From Elymus sibiricus (Eukaryota; Streptophyta; Magnoliopsida; Poales; Poaceae): DNA of 64,000 bases. The notes below the pieces were generated by a model. The model was not told the DNA's origin. It ran no database searches and worked only from the letters and a program-made list of their open reading frames with translations. The stretch spans positions 64,001,086 through 64,065,085 of the forward strand of contig CM077668.1 of the NCBI GenBank assembly GCA_039707655.1, in the 5' to 3' direction. The number at the start of each line of letters is the position of its first letter. The first letter of the stretch is position 1. Position numbers and translations under genes: made by a program. This document shows, piece after piece, positions 11,437 to 23,300 of the stretch.

Positions 11437-12129
11437 ACCCAGTAGAGAAGCTGTCCGTGCTGAATTCGTGATTGTCCTGATGCAAAGGCGGCCAGTCTCA
11501 TTCTGCGCAGTGAAACGCTTTCCAAAATGGTGCATCTGGAGATGATGCCTTGGAGGCAGTCCTTCGAGATACTGACATTGTCGGGGAATAGACAGTCCCA
11601 AAGCGTGAGCACGCGGAGCATGGGCGCGAAGCGGATCGGCGCCTGAGATGGCAGCAACGGCGAGCAGTGCTCCCACTGCAAGCTCATGGCCTGGAGGTCC
11701 TGGAGGCCGGCGAGGGACCCGGAATGGAATCAGCCGTTAACCACGCCTAGGATGTCGGGCTGGATGGAGATGAGGAGCGAGAAGCGGCGGGCCGGGCCGT
11801 GATGGCCGGAGAGGATTCTGGAGAGCAGCGCGACGCGGGAGTCGCTGTCGGAGAGACTCCGGTCTGCCCCGAGGTTGAGCGGCGCATTGGATGAGAGCCA
11901 GAGGGGACGCGAACGGTGGGAGAGGGCCTAAGTGTGCGCGCCGTTCTTGGTGGGAAGGAGGGCGACGACGGTGCCTACCAAGGCATCGGGGAGGCGGCTG
12001 ATGAAGTCCAGGCCATCAAGCCTTCCATGTACCTCGCCGCTGACGTTGCCGCCCCCACCCCCGCCCCCCCGGTGGTTCTCCAACAGATCTAGGCCTCTTG
12101 GGAGCATGCGTTTCCGGCGCCTTCTCCAT
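11437..12129 (-). pseudogene. F-box/LRR protein pseudogene (truncated)
   Basis: On the minus strand, a start at 12129 (MEKAPETHAPKR) leads through a poly-Gly tract into an F-box motif (ISRLPDALVGTVVALLPTK). Next come LSDSDSRVALLSRILSG, HHGPARRFSL and a leucine-rich part (FAPMLRVLTLWDC; DCLQGIISRCTILESVSL), an arrangement typical of grass F-box/LRR (FBL/FBD) proteins that act as SCF ubiquitin-ligase adaptors. A one-base frameshift in the G-run near 12070, a stop just after the F-box (near 11930) and another near 11743 disable it. The LRR region stops at the MITE near 11436, so the C-terminal half is missing. Grass genomes hold hundreds of such genes, so no individual identity is offered. Confidence 0.75.
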
Positions 12130-13173
12130 GGCCGGCGGCTTCCGCGCAGGTGGATTTTGGTTTGGCTGGGAGGAATTTGGGAATGGGAACCAGGGTTTGG
12201 TTTTAATCATGTATTTGAAAAATATTAAACGTGTATATGAAAAAAGTTCCTGATGTATACAAAAAATGTAGTACAATTGTTTATACAAAAGAAGTAGGCA
12301 TAAAAAATACATGTGTTAAAAATGTTAATCATGTGTTTAATTTTTTTTAAACATCTATATAAAAATATTCCTGATGTATACAAACTTTACAATGTGTATC
12401 AGTGTATGCAAAAAGTGGACATAAAATAATATGTGTTAAAAAATCTTAATCATGTAACCGAAAAGTATTAAATGTGTGTATAAAATGTTCCTGGTGTATA
12501 AAAGATATGTAGAATGTGTATGAAAAAAGGTGATATAAAAAATATATGTTTGAAAAGAATGCTAAACATGTATTAAAAAATGTTCAACGTGTATACAAAA
12601 AATGTTTCATGTATTTGAATAAAATGTTAAAAATTTATAAAAAAATATTCCTGTTATATATGAAAAGAGAGAGAAAAAATGATGAAAACCAAAAAGAGAA
12701 ACAAAGGAAAATGAAGGAAAAATAAGAAAACCAAAACAAAGGAAACGGAAGAAAAAGAACAATAATAAGGAAACCAAAGAAACCGGTACAAAATAATGAA
12801 AAACAGTGAAAATCAAGAAAGAAACAGAAGGAAAACGAAGAAAACCGATGAAAACCAAGACAGAAAAAAAAGCAAAAAATCAGTGAAATTCTAGAAAAAA
12901 CAAAGAAAACATACATAAAAGAAGAAAAAAAACAGTGAACACCATGAAAGAAAAGGAAGAAATTGATGAAAAATCAAATAAAAATAAAAAAACTAAAGAA
13001 ATAGAGAAAAACAAAAGGAAAGAAGTAAAAGAAACCGAAAAAGAAAGAAAAACAAAAAAAACTCAGAAGAAACGAGTGAGCGTCTCGATCGATCAAACAG
13101 CGAAAAAAAGACGACAATGGGCTGGCCCGGTAACTACGGAGGGAGGAAACCCCTTCAGGCGAGCGGGCGATTC

Positions 13174-13282
13174 ATCTCGTTGTAAGCGAGATACAGGGTT
13201 TGCGTTGGTTCGCTGCTGCGAACCGGAATGGAATACGAGCTCGAAGTTGCTGGTTCATATGTGCGAGATCTATATATCTCGC
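13174..13282. other. Cluster of three short hairpins
   Basis: Within 110 bp lie three perfect stem-loops: ATCTCG/CGAGAT at 13174-13192, GGTTCG/CGAACC at 13207-13224, and GCGAGAT/ATCTCGC at 13263-13282. They sit in the core of the fold-back repeat. The first and third share the stem motif CGAGAT. Confidence 0.6.
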
Positions 13283-14049
13283 TTGTAACAAGACGTATGC
13301 TTCTCTGGGTCTGGCACCATTTTTTACTGCATTCACTCTTTTGCATCGTTTTCTCGGCTTTTTCTGTTTTTCTCCTTTTTATTTTTTCTTTTCTTTTTTT
13401 GCTTCAGTTTTATTTGTTTCTTTCATGGTTTTTTCATTTTTCACTATGTTCCATTGTTTTGCATTAGTTTTTTTGGTTTTATATCTTTTATCTTTTTCCT
13501 TGGTTATTTTGTTCCTTTCTGATTTTCTTTGGCTTTCTTTAGCTTTTTCATACACTTTGTACTTTGTTTGTATACAACAGGAACATTTTTATACATGTTC
13601 AATATTTTTAAAATACATGATGAACATTTTTAAAGAAATATATGTTTTGAGGTCTACTTTTTTTCATACAGCTTGTACACTTTTCGTATACAGTAGGAGC
13701 TTTTTATACTTGTTTATCATTTCTCAAATACATGATTTACTTTTTTCAGATATATGTTTTGATGTGTATTTTTTCATATAGATTGTACATTTTTCATATA
13801 TGTAAGAAACATTTTTGTTCTACATTTTTAACATTTTTAAAATACATTAACATTTTTCAGATATATGTTTTGATCTCTACTTTTTTTCATACATATTGTA
13901 CATTTTTTTGCGTATACATAAGAAACATTCTTCTTATACATGTTTAACAATTTTTCAAGTACATGATTAATATATTTTTTAAATACATGACTAACATTTT
14001 TTAAATATATGTTTAATATTTTTAAGTACACGATTAACATTTTTAAATA

Positions 14050-14151
14050 CTCCCTCCGATCCATATTACTTGTTGCTCAAACAGATGTATCTAGCACTGA
14101 AATCCGTCTAGATACATCCGTTTGAGCGACAATTAATATGGATCGGAGGAG
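14050..14151. mobile_element. Stowaway MITE, near complete
   Basis: A 102-bp palindromic element beginning CTCCCTCCGATCCATATTA and ending with the complement (TAATATGGATCGGAGGAG). TA precedes it (14048-14049); the right duplication has decayed to TG. This structure is characteristic of Stowaway (Tc1/Mariner) MITEs. Confidence 0.85.
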
Positions 14152-14522
14152 TGCATGATTTAACACTGTTTTAAATACAATGATTGACATTTTTTCGAAT
14201 ATATGTTTTGGTGTCTATCTTTTTTCATACACATTTTAAATTTTTCGTATACATTTGAAATATTTATTTGATATACGTTTGATATTTTTCAAATACATGA
14301 TTAACATTTTTTAAACAGATAATCGAATACATTAAAATTCAAATACGTGTTGAAACCTTTTTTAAATGCTATCAACATTGTTTAACATTGCAAAAACATT
14401 TTTTTGAACACTGAAGTAATTCTTATGAAATATATGTGTTCTAGAACGTTTTGAAAATATAATAAAAGGTATAGAAGTAAAAATAAAAAATGAGATGAAA
14501 TGACGGAAACGAATCAAACGAT

Positions 14523-14820
14523 AGAGAGAGGGAGAGAGAGAGAGGGGAGAGAGGGGGAGAGAGAGGAAGAGAGAGAGGGGGGGGGGGTGAGCAGAACTGG
14601 CCAAATGGGTCAGCACGGCCCTGACATGGCACGCCGAGCTCGTATATAAGCTGGTTGTGCCATTCCGGCAACTGTGCCTCGCGCTCACGACCCAGGCACG
14701 AGTGGCGACGAGGAGGAGAGGAAGGGGTGGGGAAGCCATCGACGACGGCTATGGTTGTCCGCCCGTGTTGCCCCTATTGGAGCGATGCGGGGGGGGGGGG
14801 GGGGGTGAGGGGGGGGGGGG
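14523..14820. repeat. GA microsatellite and poly-G tracts
   Basis: (GA)n-rich sequence at 14523-14587 and G homopolymers at 14789-14805 and 14809-14820. Homopolymer lengths here should be treated as uncertain. Confidence 0.85.
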
Positions 14821-14839
14821 TTCCGCAATCTGCATCCTT

Positions 14840-15300
14840 TGTGTCCAACGGCATCGACCGATGGGCGGGATGGAGAAGCCGAACATGCGTCGGATGAGGC
14901 GCTCGTCCAACACGAAGTCACGCTCCAGGGAGCTAACAGCGAGCATGCGGTGCCAGCACGCAAGCTCGAGGTCGTCTGGGTCCATGGCGATGCGGAAGTC
15001 GTCGGGGAAGTAGCGAGCACAGTCCCAAAATGTCAGGGAGGCCCAGCACTGCGCGACAGTGGTGGACCTTCACCAGGGAGCGTGCAATGGCATCGAGCTC
15101 GGCCACCGCCATGGACTCTGTGTCGCAGTAGGAGAGCTCCAACGTTGCCTCCTTCAACTTCGTTGGCATGGAATCCGCTGCCAATGGCAGCCACTGCAGG
15201 CTCCCTTCACATGCCCTCTGACGATGCTAGACGCACCATCAGGATGGTGATTGAGCGTGGAAGACGTTATTCCTATTCAGGGGCATCGCCGCCGCCACAC
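14840..15300 (-). pseudogene. Unrecognised minus-strand coding fragment
   Basis: The composition is GC-rich and codon-like on the minus strand. Two overlapping frames carry plausible protein: one with ATLELSYCDTESMAVAELDA, the other, further downstream, with FPDDFRIAMDPDDLELACWH and LERDFVLDERLIRRMFG. A single frameshift near 15020 would join them. No domain is recognised. It is probably a decayed host gene piece between two repeat regions, and an F-box relative cannot be excluded. Confidence 0.35.
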
Positions 15301-15444
15301 AACACTAAACAAGATGTTGAATCTAACAAGAACAAGAGTGGGGTCCCTCGTGCTGGCGGGGGAGATCCTTCGCACCTCCATGCGCCAAAGGCCATCGGAT
15401 GTGGGGCGGAACGGCGGCGGCGCCGACGATGGGAGTCTTTTCGT

Positions 15445-16580
15445 ACATATATAAATACTTTGTTTTGGAACTATTTTAGAAGAAGAAAGTTCTTTTATCT
15501 GTAGAAGAAGGAAAGTTAACAGAGGCGTGGCAGTGTTTTTTATAAACTTTTTTGTATTATTATTTTTATCTATGTTACATTTTTTGTAAAATAGAACATG
15601 GACAATTTCTTTTACATACATGGACATTTACATGAGAATATAGTTTGAAAAAAATTGTTTGATGCAAAGCAACTTTATGTACCAAAATGAAAAATTGAAG
15701 TTACGCAACCATTTTTAGTTCATAAGCATGACCATTTTTTTTGAAATAAATCTATGGTGTAAAATATTTTAAAGAAAGTTTTCCCTACAAATGTGTTTTT
15801 GAAATTAAAATTAATATTGATGGGGATGATGTAACCATGAAAGTTTTAATCAATCAATAAAGCCTCAAGGGTTGTCTAAAACAAATCTATTGGTGTCGTT
15901 ATTTACATATGTAAATACTTTATTCTGGTACCATTTTATAAGAGGAAAAGTTGAACTGAGGCATGGCTGTGTTGTTTATCAACTTTTTCGTATGAATTTT
16001 TGTATCTATATTACAAATTTTTAATAGGCATGGACAATGTCTTTTACATACATGAACAATTACATCATAATACAGTTCACAAAACTCCCCTAAAAAATAC
16101 AGTTCAAAAAAACGTTGTTTGATGCAGAGCATTTTTATGTACCAAAATAAAAATTTGAAGTTATGCAATCATTTTTAGTTGACAAGCACGGCCATTTTTT
16201 ATTTGAAAGTTTTGAACAATTAATAAAGCTTCGAGGGTTGTCTAAAAAAATCTATTGGTGTCGTTATTTACATATGTAAATAATTTATTCTGGTACCATT
16301 TTATAAGAGGAAAAGTTGAACTGAGGTATGGCAGTGTGGTTAATAACTTTTTCATATGATTTTTTATCGGTATTACAATTTATTCATTAGGCATGCCAGC
16401 GTCTTTTACATACATGAACAATTACATGAGAATACAGTTAAAAATTGTTGTTTCATGAAGAGCATTTTTATGCACCAAATAAAAATTTGAATTTATTCAA
16501 CCATTTTTAGTTGACAAGCACAGCCTTTTTTAATTTGAAATAAATCTATAGTGTAGCATATTTTAAAGGAAATATTTTCC
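15445..16580. repeat. Three-unit tandem repeat upstream of gene X copy A
   Basis: Units begin at about 15445, 15905 and 16270, each starting ACATATGTAAATA(C/A)TT(T)ATTCTGG or a variant. Each continues through AGAGGAAAAGTTGAACTGAGG, TTTTACATACATG and ACCATTTTTAGTTGACAAGC. Unit lengths are about 460, 365 and 310 bp. Only the last unit's downstream part is shared with arm B (62.05-62.16 kb). Confidence 0.75.
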
Positions 16581-18154
16581 ATACAACCATGTTGATCCAC
16601 CCAGAAAAATTTCAGGTGTTGTAATAAAAAAAATAACAAAAATAATTTACACAAAATGAGAATTTGCAACGGGCCGGCCTTCCCCCCAATAAAACAGAGT
16701 CGCCCCCCTCCCCTCCGTCTTCTTCCCCCCAAAACAGAGTCCCCAAGCTCCCTCCCCGCCGGCTTTCTCCTCCCCAAGCTCGCACCAGCCAGCCACCTAA
16801 GAGACCATCTCGCCGCCATCCACCACCACCGCCGCATCGCCTCGTCTCTTCGTGCCTTCTGATCCTTCTCCTCCACCCCGCTGCACGTGTGAAGGCAAAA
16901 AAACAAGAAGCCAAGAACGCTTCTTGGAGGCCCTCCAATGGCGAAGGGCGCCGGGAAGAATCGCCGTGGAAAGAAGACGTCCATGTACGAGGTGGCCGCG
17001 CCGCAGCTCCCAGGCACGCCACCACCGCCGACTGGGTCCGGGGTGTCCGCGCTGCAGCTCCCGGGTGCGCCACCACCGCCGACCCAGCCCGAGGTCGACA
17101 CGACGCGGCGGCTCCATGGAGGCCTCGCGCCATCTCAGGCGACCGCCCTGCAGCTCCCAGACGCGCCAGCCCAGCCGCCTCAGGCCGAGGTGGCCCCCCG
17201 CCCGCTTGCGATCGTCCCCGCCCCCGCTCACGTGCCGCCTCAGGCCGACGTGTCCTGGTTCAGGCGCGTGCTGGAGGCCCTCCGCGACCGGTTTCCTGGG
17301 ACAGCTGTGGCGAGAATCTTTGAGGCCTTGCAGGGCGCGTGGGCGTCCGTGCACGGGTGGTGGAGCGGGCCGCCGCTCGCTGTCGCTGCGCCGGAGTTGA
17401 AGAAGAAGAAGAACAAGAACAAGATCCCCGATGTACGGCGTAGCACGGCATGGTTGTACTGGGAGAAGCGCCGCCGTGTGATCCCCCCTCCTCCTGCTCC
17501 TGATGATCCCCCCCCCCCTCCTCCTGCTCCTGATGGTGCCACTGCCAGTGGTATGAACTCCTCTGCCTCCCCGAATTTTCGAACATCCAATCTCTTCCCC
17601 GAATTCAGACTCTTGCATGGATTGTTCAAATTTTAGAGCAGTATGTATCCACTGGATTAACTTATGTTCATACTTTTGCCTTTGCCTTCAGAAAATTGAA
17701 AAGAAATGACAAACTGATCACAAAATTCAGTGACAGTTTCAGAACACAAAACTGAGTCACAAACCATAAAATGGACTTTGCTGGAATTCGTTGATAGTTG
17801 CATGAGAACTGAATTTATGTTAATTAGTTAAAAGCCATAGCATTATGCAAAGAAACTTTGCTGGAATTGCAGCAGCTCTCTTCTGATGAAGGGCAGCAAA
17901 AACTTTGCATTCAGTTAAAATTCAGTGATAGGAAAACAAAGTTATCCACAAAGTGTTCTTCTGTTAATTTTGCAAACAAAGTTACCAGAGAATTGTGCCT
18001 TAATTTGCTTGTACTCCGTCACATATCTTGTTTATAATTTCACTCCGTTGGAGTTTTGACAATCAACCTTCCATTCATTTTGTTACATTGCTTCGCATTT
18101 GCTATCGGTCAGGAAGAACTGACAGAATGGTACCATTGTTTGCTATGCTTGGAT

Positions 18155-20317
18155 TGTAGGGTAACGCAGCAGAAAACAAAAAATTTCCGACCTACGCACC
18201 AGCCCAGGACCACTATGGAGACTGCATACAAGGTTTGATCATTATCGTTACCGACTCGTAGCGCAGCGGAAGTAGAGTCGATGACGATCGGCGGTGCAGA
18301 TCCCCGCAGCTAGGATTTTACAACCTCCCAACCGCGAGGATGTATACCCTCATCTGCCCCGCGGACAGCCCTCCGGGAGGCGGTCACACAGTCCCCCGGA
18401 CGGTGTCGCGGACAGCCCTTCGGGAGGACCTCCGAAACTCGGACTGTCACTCGGACAGCCCTTCGGGAGGACCTCCAAAACTCGGACGGTCACACGGACA
18501 GCCCTTCGGGAGGCACTCTCGAACTAAGACCGAAACTACGATCTCTCTACAGAGTTGCACACATACGGTGTCATCTATCCGGCAGGGCTTCGCCGTCCAG
18601 AACTAGTTCCTGCCGGAACCCAGACAGCCTTTCGGCTCTACGAAACTATTTCGCTGGGAGGGAGAGAAGAATGCCAGATCATGCATGGCTTTGTGTATGA
18701 GAGCAAGAGTGTGTCTTATGGCAGCCCACACACCTCCTATTTATAGGAAACCCAAGGGGTAGGGTGGTTTTACAAGAAGACCCAAAACCCACATGGAAAG
18801 AAGTCCTTCCCAAGGACCTAAAAGGTGAAACCAAGGAACAAGGGGGACTCCATGAAGGAGTCCACCATGTGGCCGGCCCCACCCTCATGTGGGGCCCCAA
18901 AATTGGCCCCTATCCATCCATGTCATCCCCAAGATCTTTTGGAGCAAAGCCCCAAAAGGTGGCTTTCCAAAAATATCCCAAAAAGCACTTTCACTATTCA
19001 CGACGACATTTTTCAGCGTCTGATCGAACTGAAAATATTCATGTGGGCTTAGAACAATTCTAGTACCCACCAAAATAATTTTCAACGTGAGCCGGAACAA
19101 TTCCGGTTTAGTGATTTCATCTGCGAAAAGCATCTGAAGCGGTTTCGGTAGCTCCAGAACATTTCCGGTTTTCATCCCGGAAAATTCCAGAAAGTTTCCA
19201 GAATGATTCTGGCACCCTCCAAGAATTATCAGGCATGTGCCAAAACCAATTTGACTTTATGGTATCCTCTGAAACAACTTTTCAGTTTCACCGGAACTCA
19301 TCCGGTGACCTCTCTGCGGAACTTTTCCGCTGTCCGAAACTTTTCCGGCGTCCGAAACTTTTTCGGTGATTTTCTCTCAGACTCCCTGTCTAGTATTCAG
19401 CAGATAGATGACCCTTAAGCGTGTGACCCTATAGGTTCGGTGAAGCATAGACATGACCCGGAACCCCTTCCGATCAATGATCAACATCGGAGCCGTGGAC
19501 ACCCATATCGATCCCTATACCCACACGAATAAATATTCGAGTGAACCTCCAGTTGCCGTGAGCTATTCCTGTTGCTTCGCGATATGTTACAATTACCCGA
19601 GGTGAGAAACATCGGCATCCTCGTGGATCAACACTTGTCCACAATGCCAGTTACCTCGTTGCCGGTATTGTTCTCTTTTCTCGTTCCCGTGTTCCGGCAT
19701 CCCTGTGATCAAATCACCCTGTGTCTGGCCAGACGATGATGGATACCGTAACACCGAGAGGGCCCAGAGATATCTCTCCATCGTCGGAGGAGCAAATCCC
19801 AATCTTGAGCTATCAAGTCCCTTGACATACTTTTCCATGAACCCGTAAGCCGCCGTAATAGCCACCCATTTACGGATGACGTTTAACAAACCCCAAAGTT
19901 CATGAAGCAAGCATGAAGAAACTCGACACTCTCATGGTCTAAGGAATTATGCAAACATTAACTTCTCTGTGTTATTAACCATAAACTTATGACGAATGTA
20001 TCTCATAGCATAACATCAATCGGGTCGATTCAACACAAGTGTTCTACCAACAATTGTGCCCTCAAAATTGCCGGCATAGCCATGCCCATGATCAGGAAAA
20101 CAGGATCATCATGCAATACTTGAGCCAGTCATAGAGGCTTGACTAGGAATACATTTTACCGTTTATTATCCCACACGTGCATATGAGTCTTCCTCCGAGC
20201 CTCGTGGTTATTGTAGACTCGAGAACCATAGCAGTTATAGCATGGAACATAAACCTAATTATGAACAGGGAGATAATCAATAACATTTATTATTGCCTCT
20301 AGGGCATATCTCCTACA
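18155..20317 (-). repeat. 3' LTR of the Copia element
   Basis: Contains a TATA-like box on the minus strand (CCTATAAATAGG near 18737-18748) and, at about 18360-18515, three to four short tandem units with the core GGACAGCCCTTCGGGAGG. It ends beside the polypurine tract. Numerous small open frames inside are not genes. Confidence 0.9.
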
Positions 20318-23300
20318 GACTCCCACTTGAACTAGAGTCAATAATCTAGTCAATGCTACTGCACTTTACACCTATGGCATACTGGTGTAAAATATGCTTC
20401 GCATGTGGTATAGCCTAATGTCCAACGGATCTGACGACTTCAGCTCTGTGTGTAACTTTGCATATCCTTGCGTTTTCACGCTTTCACAAAATTCATATTT
20501 TGTCTGGACTTGGCCTTGCATATGTGTGAATCATTGGTCGAAACCTGATTCCTCAGACTGAGCTATGGAGCAACTATCTGCAATAGTGTCCCATAGACCA
20601 AAGTCATCTTGGAACCATACTAAGTTCATGAATGAACTATATGATTCAACAACTTCTTTGTCGCTTCTTAAGCATCAACATACTTAGCCTTTGTTATAGA
20701 ATTCGCCACAGTATCTTGTTTGGAACAATTTCCAACTACCGTGCCACCATATTGTGTATCACACAAAACCCTCAATTTAAATCGAAAATCGCATGGAGCA
20801 TTGATGAAGACTGTATCGATGTAATCACTTACAACGAGCACTTCATAATCTCTACTTGCGAGAAAACATGTCATCAGCACTACTCTTAGCACTTAATGAC
20901 ATCTTTCACTGTTGTCCCATGATCAGTACTTTGATCACTATGGTATCTATACTCGCAACAACTTTGGAGTATTGGACATATCTGTTTGTTTTTACATACC
21001 ATGGAATACATGATTAATCCAAACACAAGAGTGTGTGGAATCTCCATCGTGTATTTTACTCATCAGTGTTTTGGGACACCGAGTCTTGCAAAAACTCTTT
21101 CCATGTGACTTCGGCAAGAATCACTCCTTGGCGTTTTAAATGCTAAAAGGTTTTAGCATCTTGTCAATATGTATTCATTGCTTAGCCCCATTAGGTAAAT
21201 CTATCTCCATAGATCATCATGCCTAATATTGAGGCTATTTAGCCTAAGCACTTCATTGAAAAACTATTTTCAAATGAAGTCCTAATTCGTGTCAAGAAAT
21301 TTATTTCCAATTAACAATGTGTTAAGTACACAAGGTTTTTAGAAATATTATCATGCTCCCACTTACTTTCTTGAATCACAAGCATCTTCGATATCCATTT
21401 GATGAAGTCAAAACCCCTTTGACCATTCCATCAAAAACGAAGATTCCAACTCCACTTTGCTCTCTTCTGTCCATCGCTGGAACTCTGAAGTTTGCATACT
21501 TACTAGCATCCTCTGGATCGACAAATTACTTTGGACTGTATCACATACAAGTCCTAGGTTTCATTTCCATCAGATGGAAATCCTTTTGTCATCCATGTTT
21601 CATATCTCATGATTGAAATATGTATTAATTGCTAGTTTAACCCGAACCGACTTCAAGCATCGCTATGGTGAGACAATCTCATCGTAGTCAACTCCTTGAA
21701 CTTGTTATTGCAACAAGTCGACCTTTATGGATAAAACATTTTATCCGTATCAGTTTTTAGTTTCATAAATATTCGTTAGACTCTAAGCCTTCCGAAAGGT
21801 GTATCAAGATTTTAATCTTGAAACATTTATATGGAAACTATCTCGGATTGTATTGGCATTTAGCCAATTCCGGAGTCAGGGCCCATCACCGCTTCCTTGT
21901 GTATCGTAGGTATACTGTTGTCCAACAACAATATCTCGTTTGCGCACCTGAGAGGTTTGCACGAGCCTTGCCTACGGGGTTCAGCTGCAAGTTCAACTGA
22001 AGTCCATACATTTTATTGTAGAGACTTCCGTATCAGTCGCAGTAGGAAACTCCGGAATCACTTCCAAGGTTCCTTTCCTTTGACCTGATGACGAAGATAC
22101 TGGTTATCTCGTCGAGTTGCACTGTCCTCCCACTCACCTTTTGTAAGAACTATTCTCTTTAAAAGCATACCGTTTTGCGGCAAAACCCTTTGCCTCGGTA
22201 TAGTGGTGGGGGAATACCCAATGACTTGGGATAACCTTACAAAGTAGCACTTGTCTGATTTGGAATAGGTTTGTAACCTTTTACACAAGCCCCATATTCC
22301 AAATGTTAAGAAAAGATATAACATGGTTGGGCGTACCACACCATGGCGTTATTTCAACAGACCTGATGGAGCTCTTTTCAGTGTAAAAGCCGCAGTCTCT
22401 AAAGCATCACTCTATAAAAGGGGTAATGGCAAATCTATTTATGTCATCTTTGATCTTACCATGTCATAAATGGTTCGATTACATCTTCACGGACTTTCCA
22501 CTTGCAGCGGTGTTCCGGGAGGTGCAAGTTATGAAACCCCTTTCACAACTCATCAGACATTCGCTAAACTTGTAACTCAAATATTCCTTTCTGCAATCGA
22601 ATTGTAGAAACATAATTTTCTTGTTACAACAACTTCTACTTCATTTTTGAAAACCTTATGAATGAATTCAAAAGATCCAGACTTACGTCTCAACAAGTAA
22701 ATATCCACATATCTACTTGAGTCATTTCTGAAGATAGATAAATCCACCACTTGCAACAACATTTATTGGACTACACACATCATAATGTATGATCACCAAT
22801 ATGTTCTTTGCTCGTTCCTTATGGCCTGTGAACGGTATTTCAGTCACTTCACTTTTCAGAGGAAAGTAGCAAGTGTCAGATGATTCAAAATCAAACGACT
22901 TCAAAATCCATCATAATGGAATTTTCCATGCGAGTTTCTCCAATGTGACCAAATGCAGTGCCACACTTGTGTGGTATTCTTTTAATCTTGCGACATTTAG
23001 CGTCAGTGTTATGGATGTATCATATTTCTATCAATATTCATAACATACATCCCATCTAGGATGGAAGCATGGCCCTTCATGTTATTCATAATACTGAACA
23101 ACAATTGTTGTTTTATGAACAACTCTTTTGCAACAAACATTGTGCAATGGGCTAGAGTGTATGAAACTCTAAAATGAATTATGAAAGTAAACCCAGAGGT
23201 AATGTATTATTATCAATATTCATAACATACGTCTCATTCATAATGAAAGTATGGCCCTTATGTTATTCATAACACCGAACATCAAAAGTTCTCTTATGAA

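Larger units (their letters stand above)
12204..14480. repeat. AT-rich fold-back repeat region
   Basis: Left of about 13075 the plus strand is A-rich with phrases like ATGTATTTGAAAAATGTT; right of about 13330 it is T-rich with the complementary phrases (TTTTTCATACA, CATGTTTAACATTTTT). The two halves are therefore loosely inverted around a 250-bp GC-richer core. This looks like the body of one non-coding DNA transposon of the same type as 1-380 and 32.2-33.0 kb. All open frames here are low-complexity artefacts. Confidence 0.6.

Noticed and set aside
12607..13781. Phe-rich frames resembling membrane proteins
   Set aside because: These are translations of A/T-rich simple sequence in the fold-back repeat, with no conserved motif.
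18056..18238. A conserved intronic phrase (EELTEWY, CLLCLD) as an extra gene X exon
   Set aside because: Exon 1 of copy B joins the CHLC exon in phase without it, and no consistent donor site follows; treated as intron.
18294..19418. A run of conserved small frames repeated at 25791-26915
   Set aside because: Conservation is due to the two near-identical LTRs, not coding constraint.
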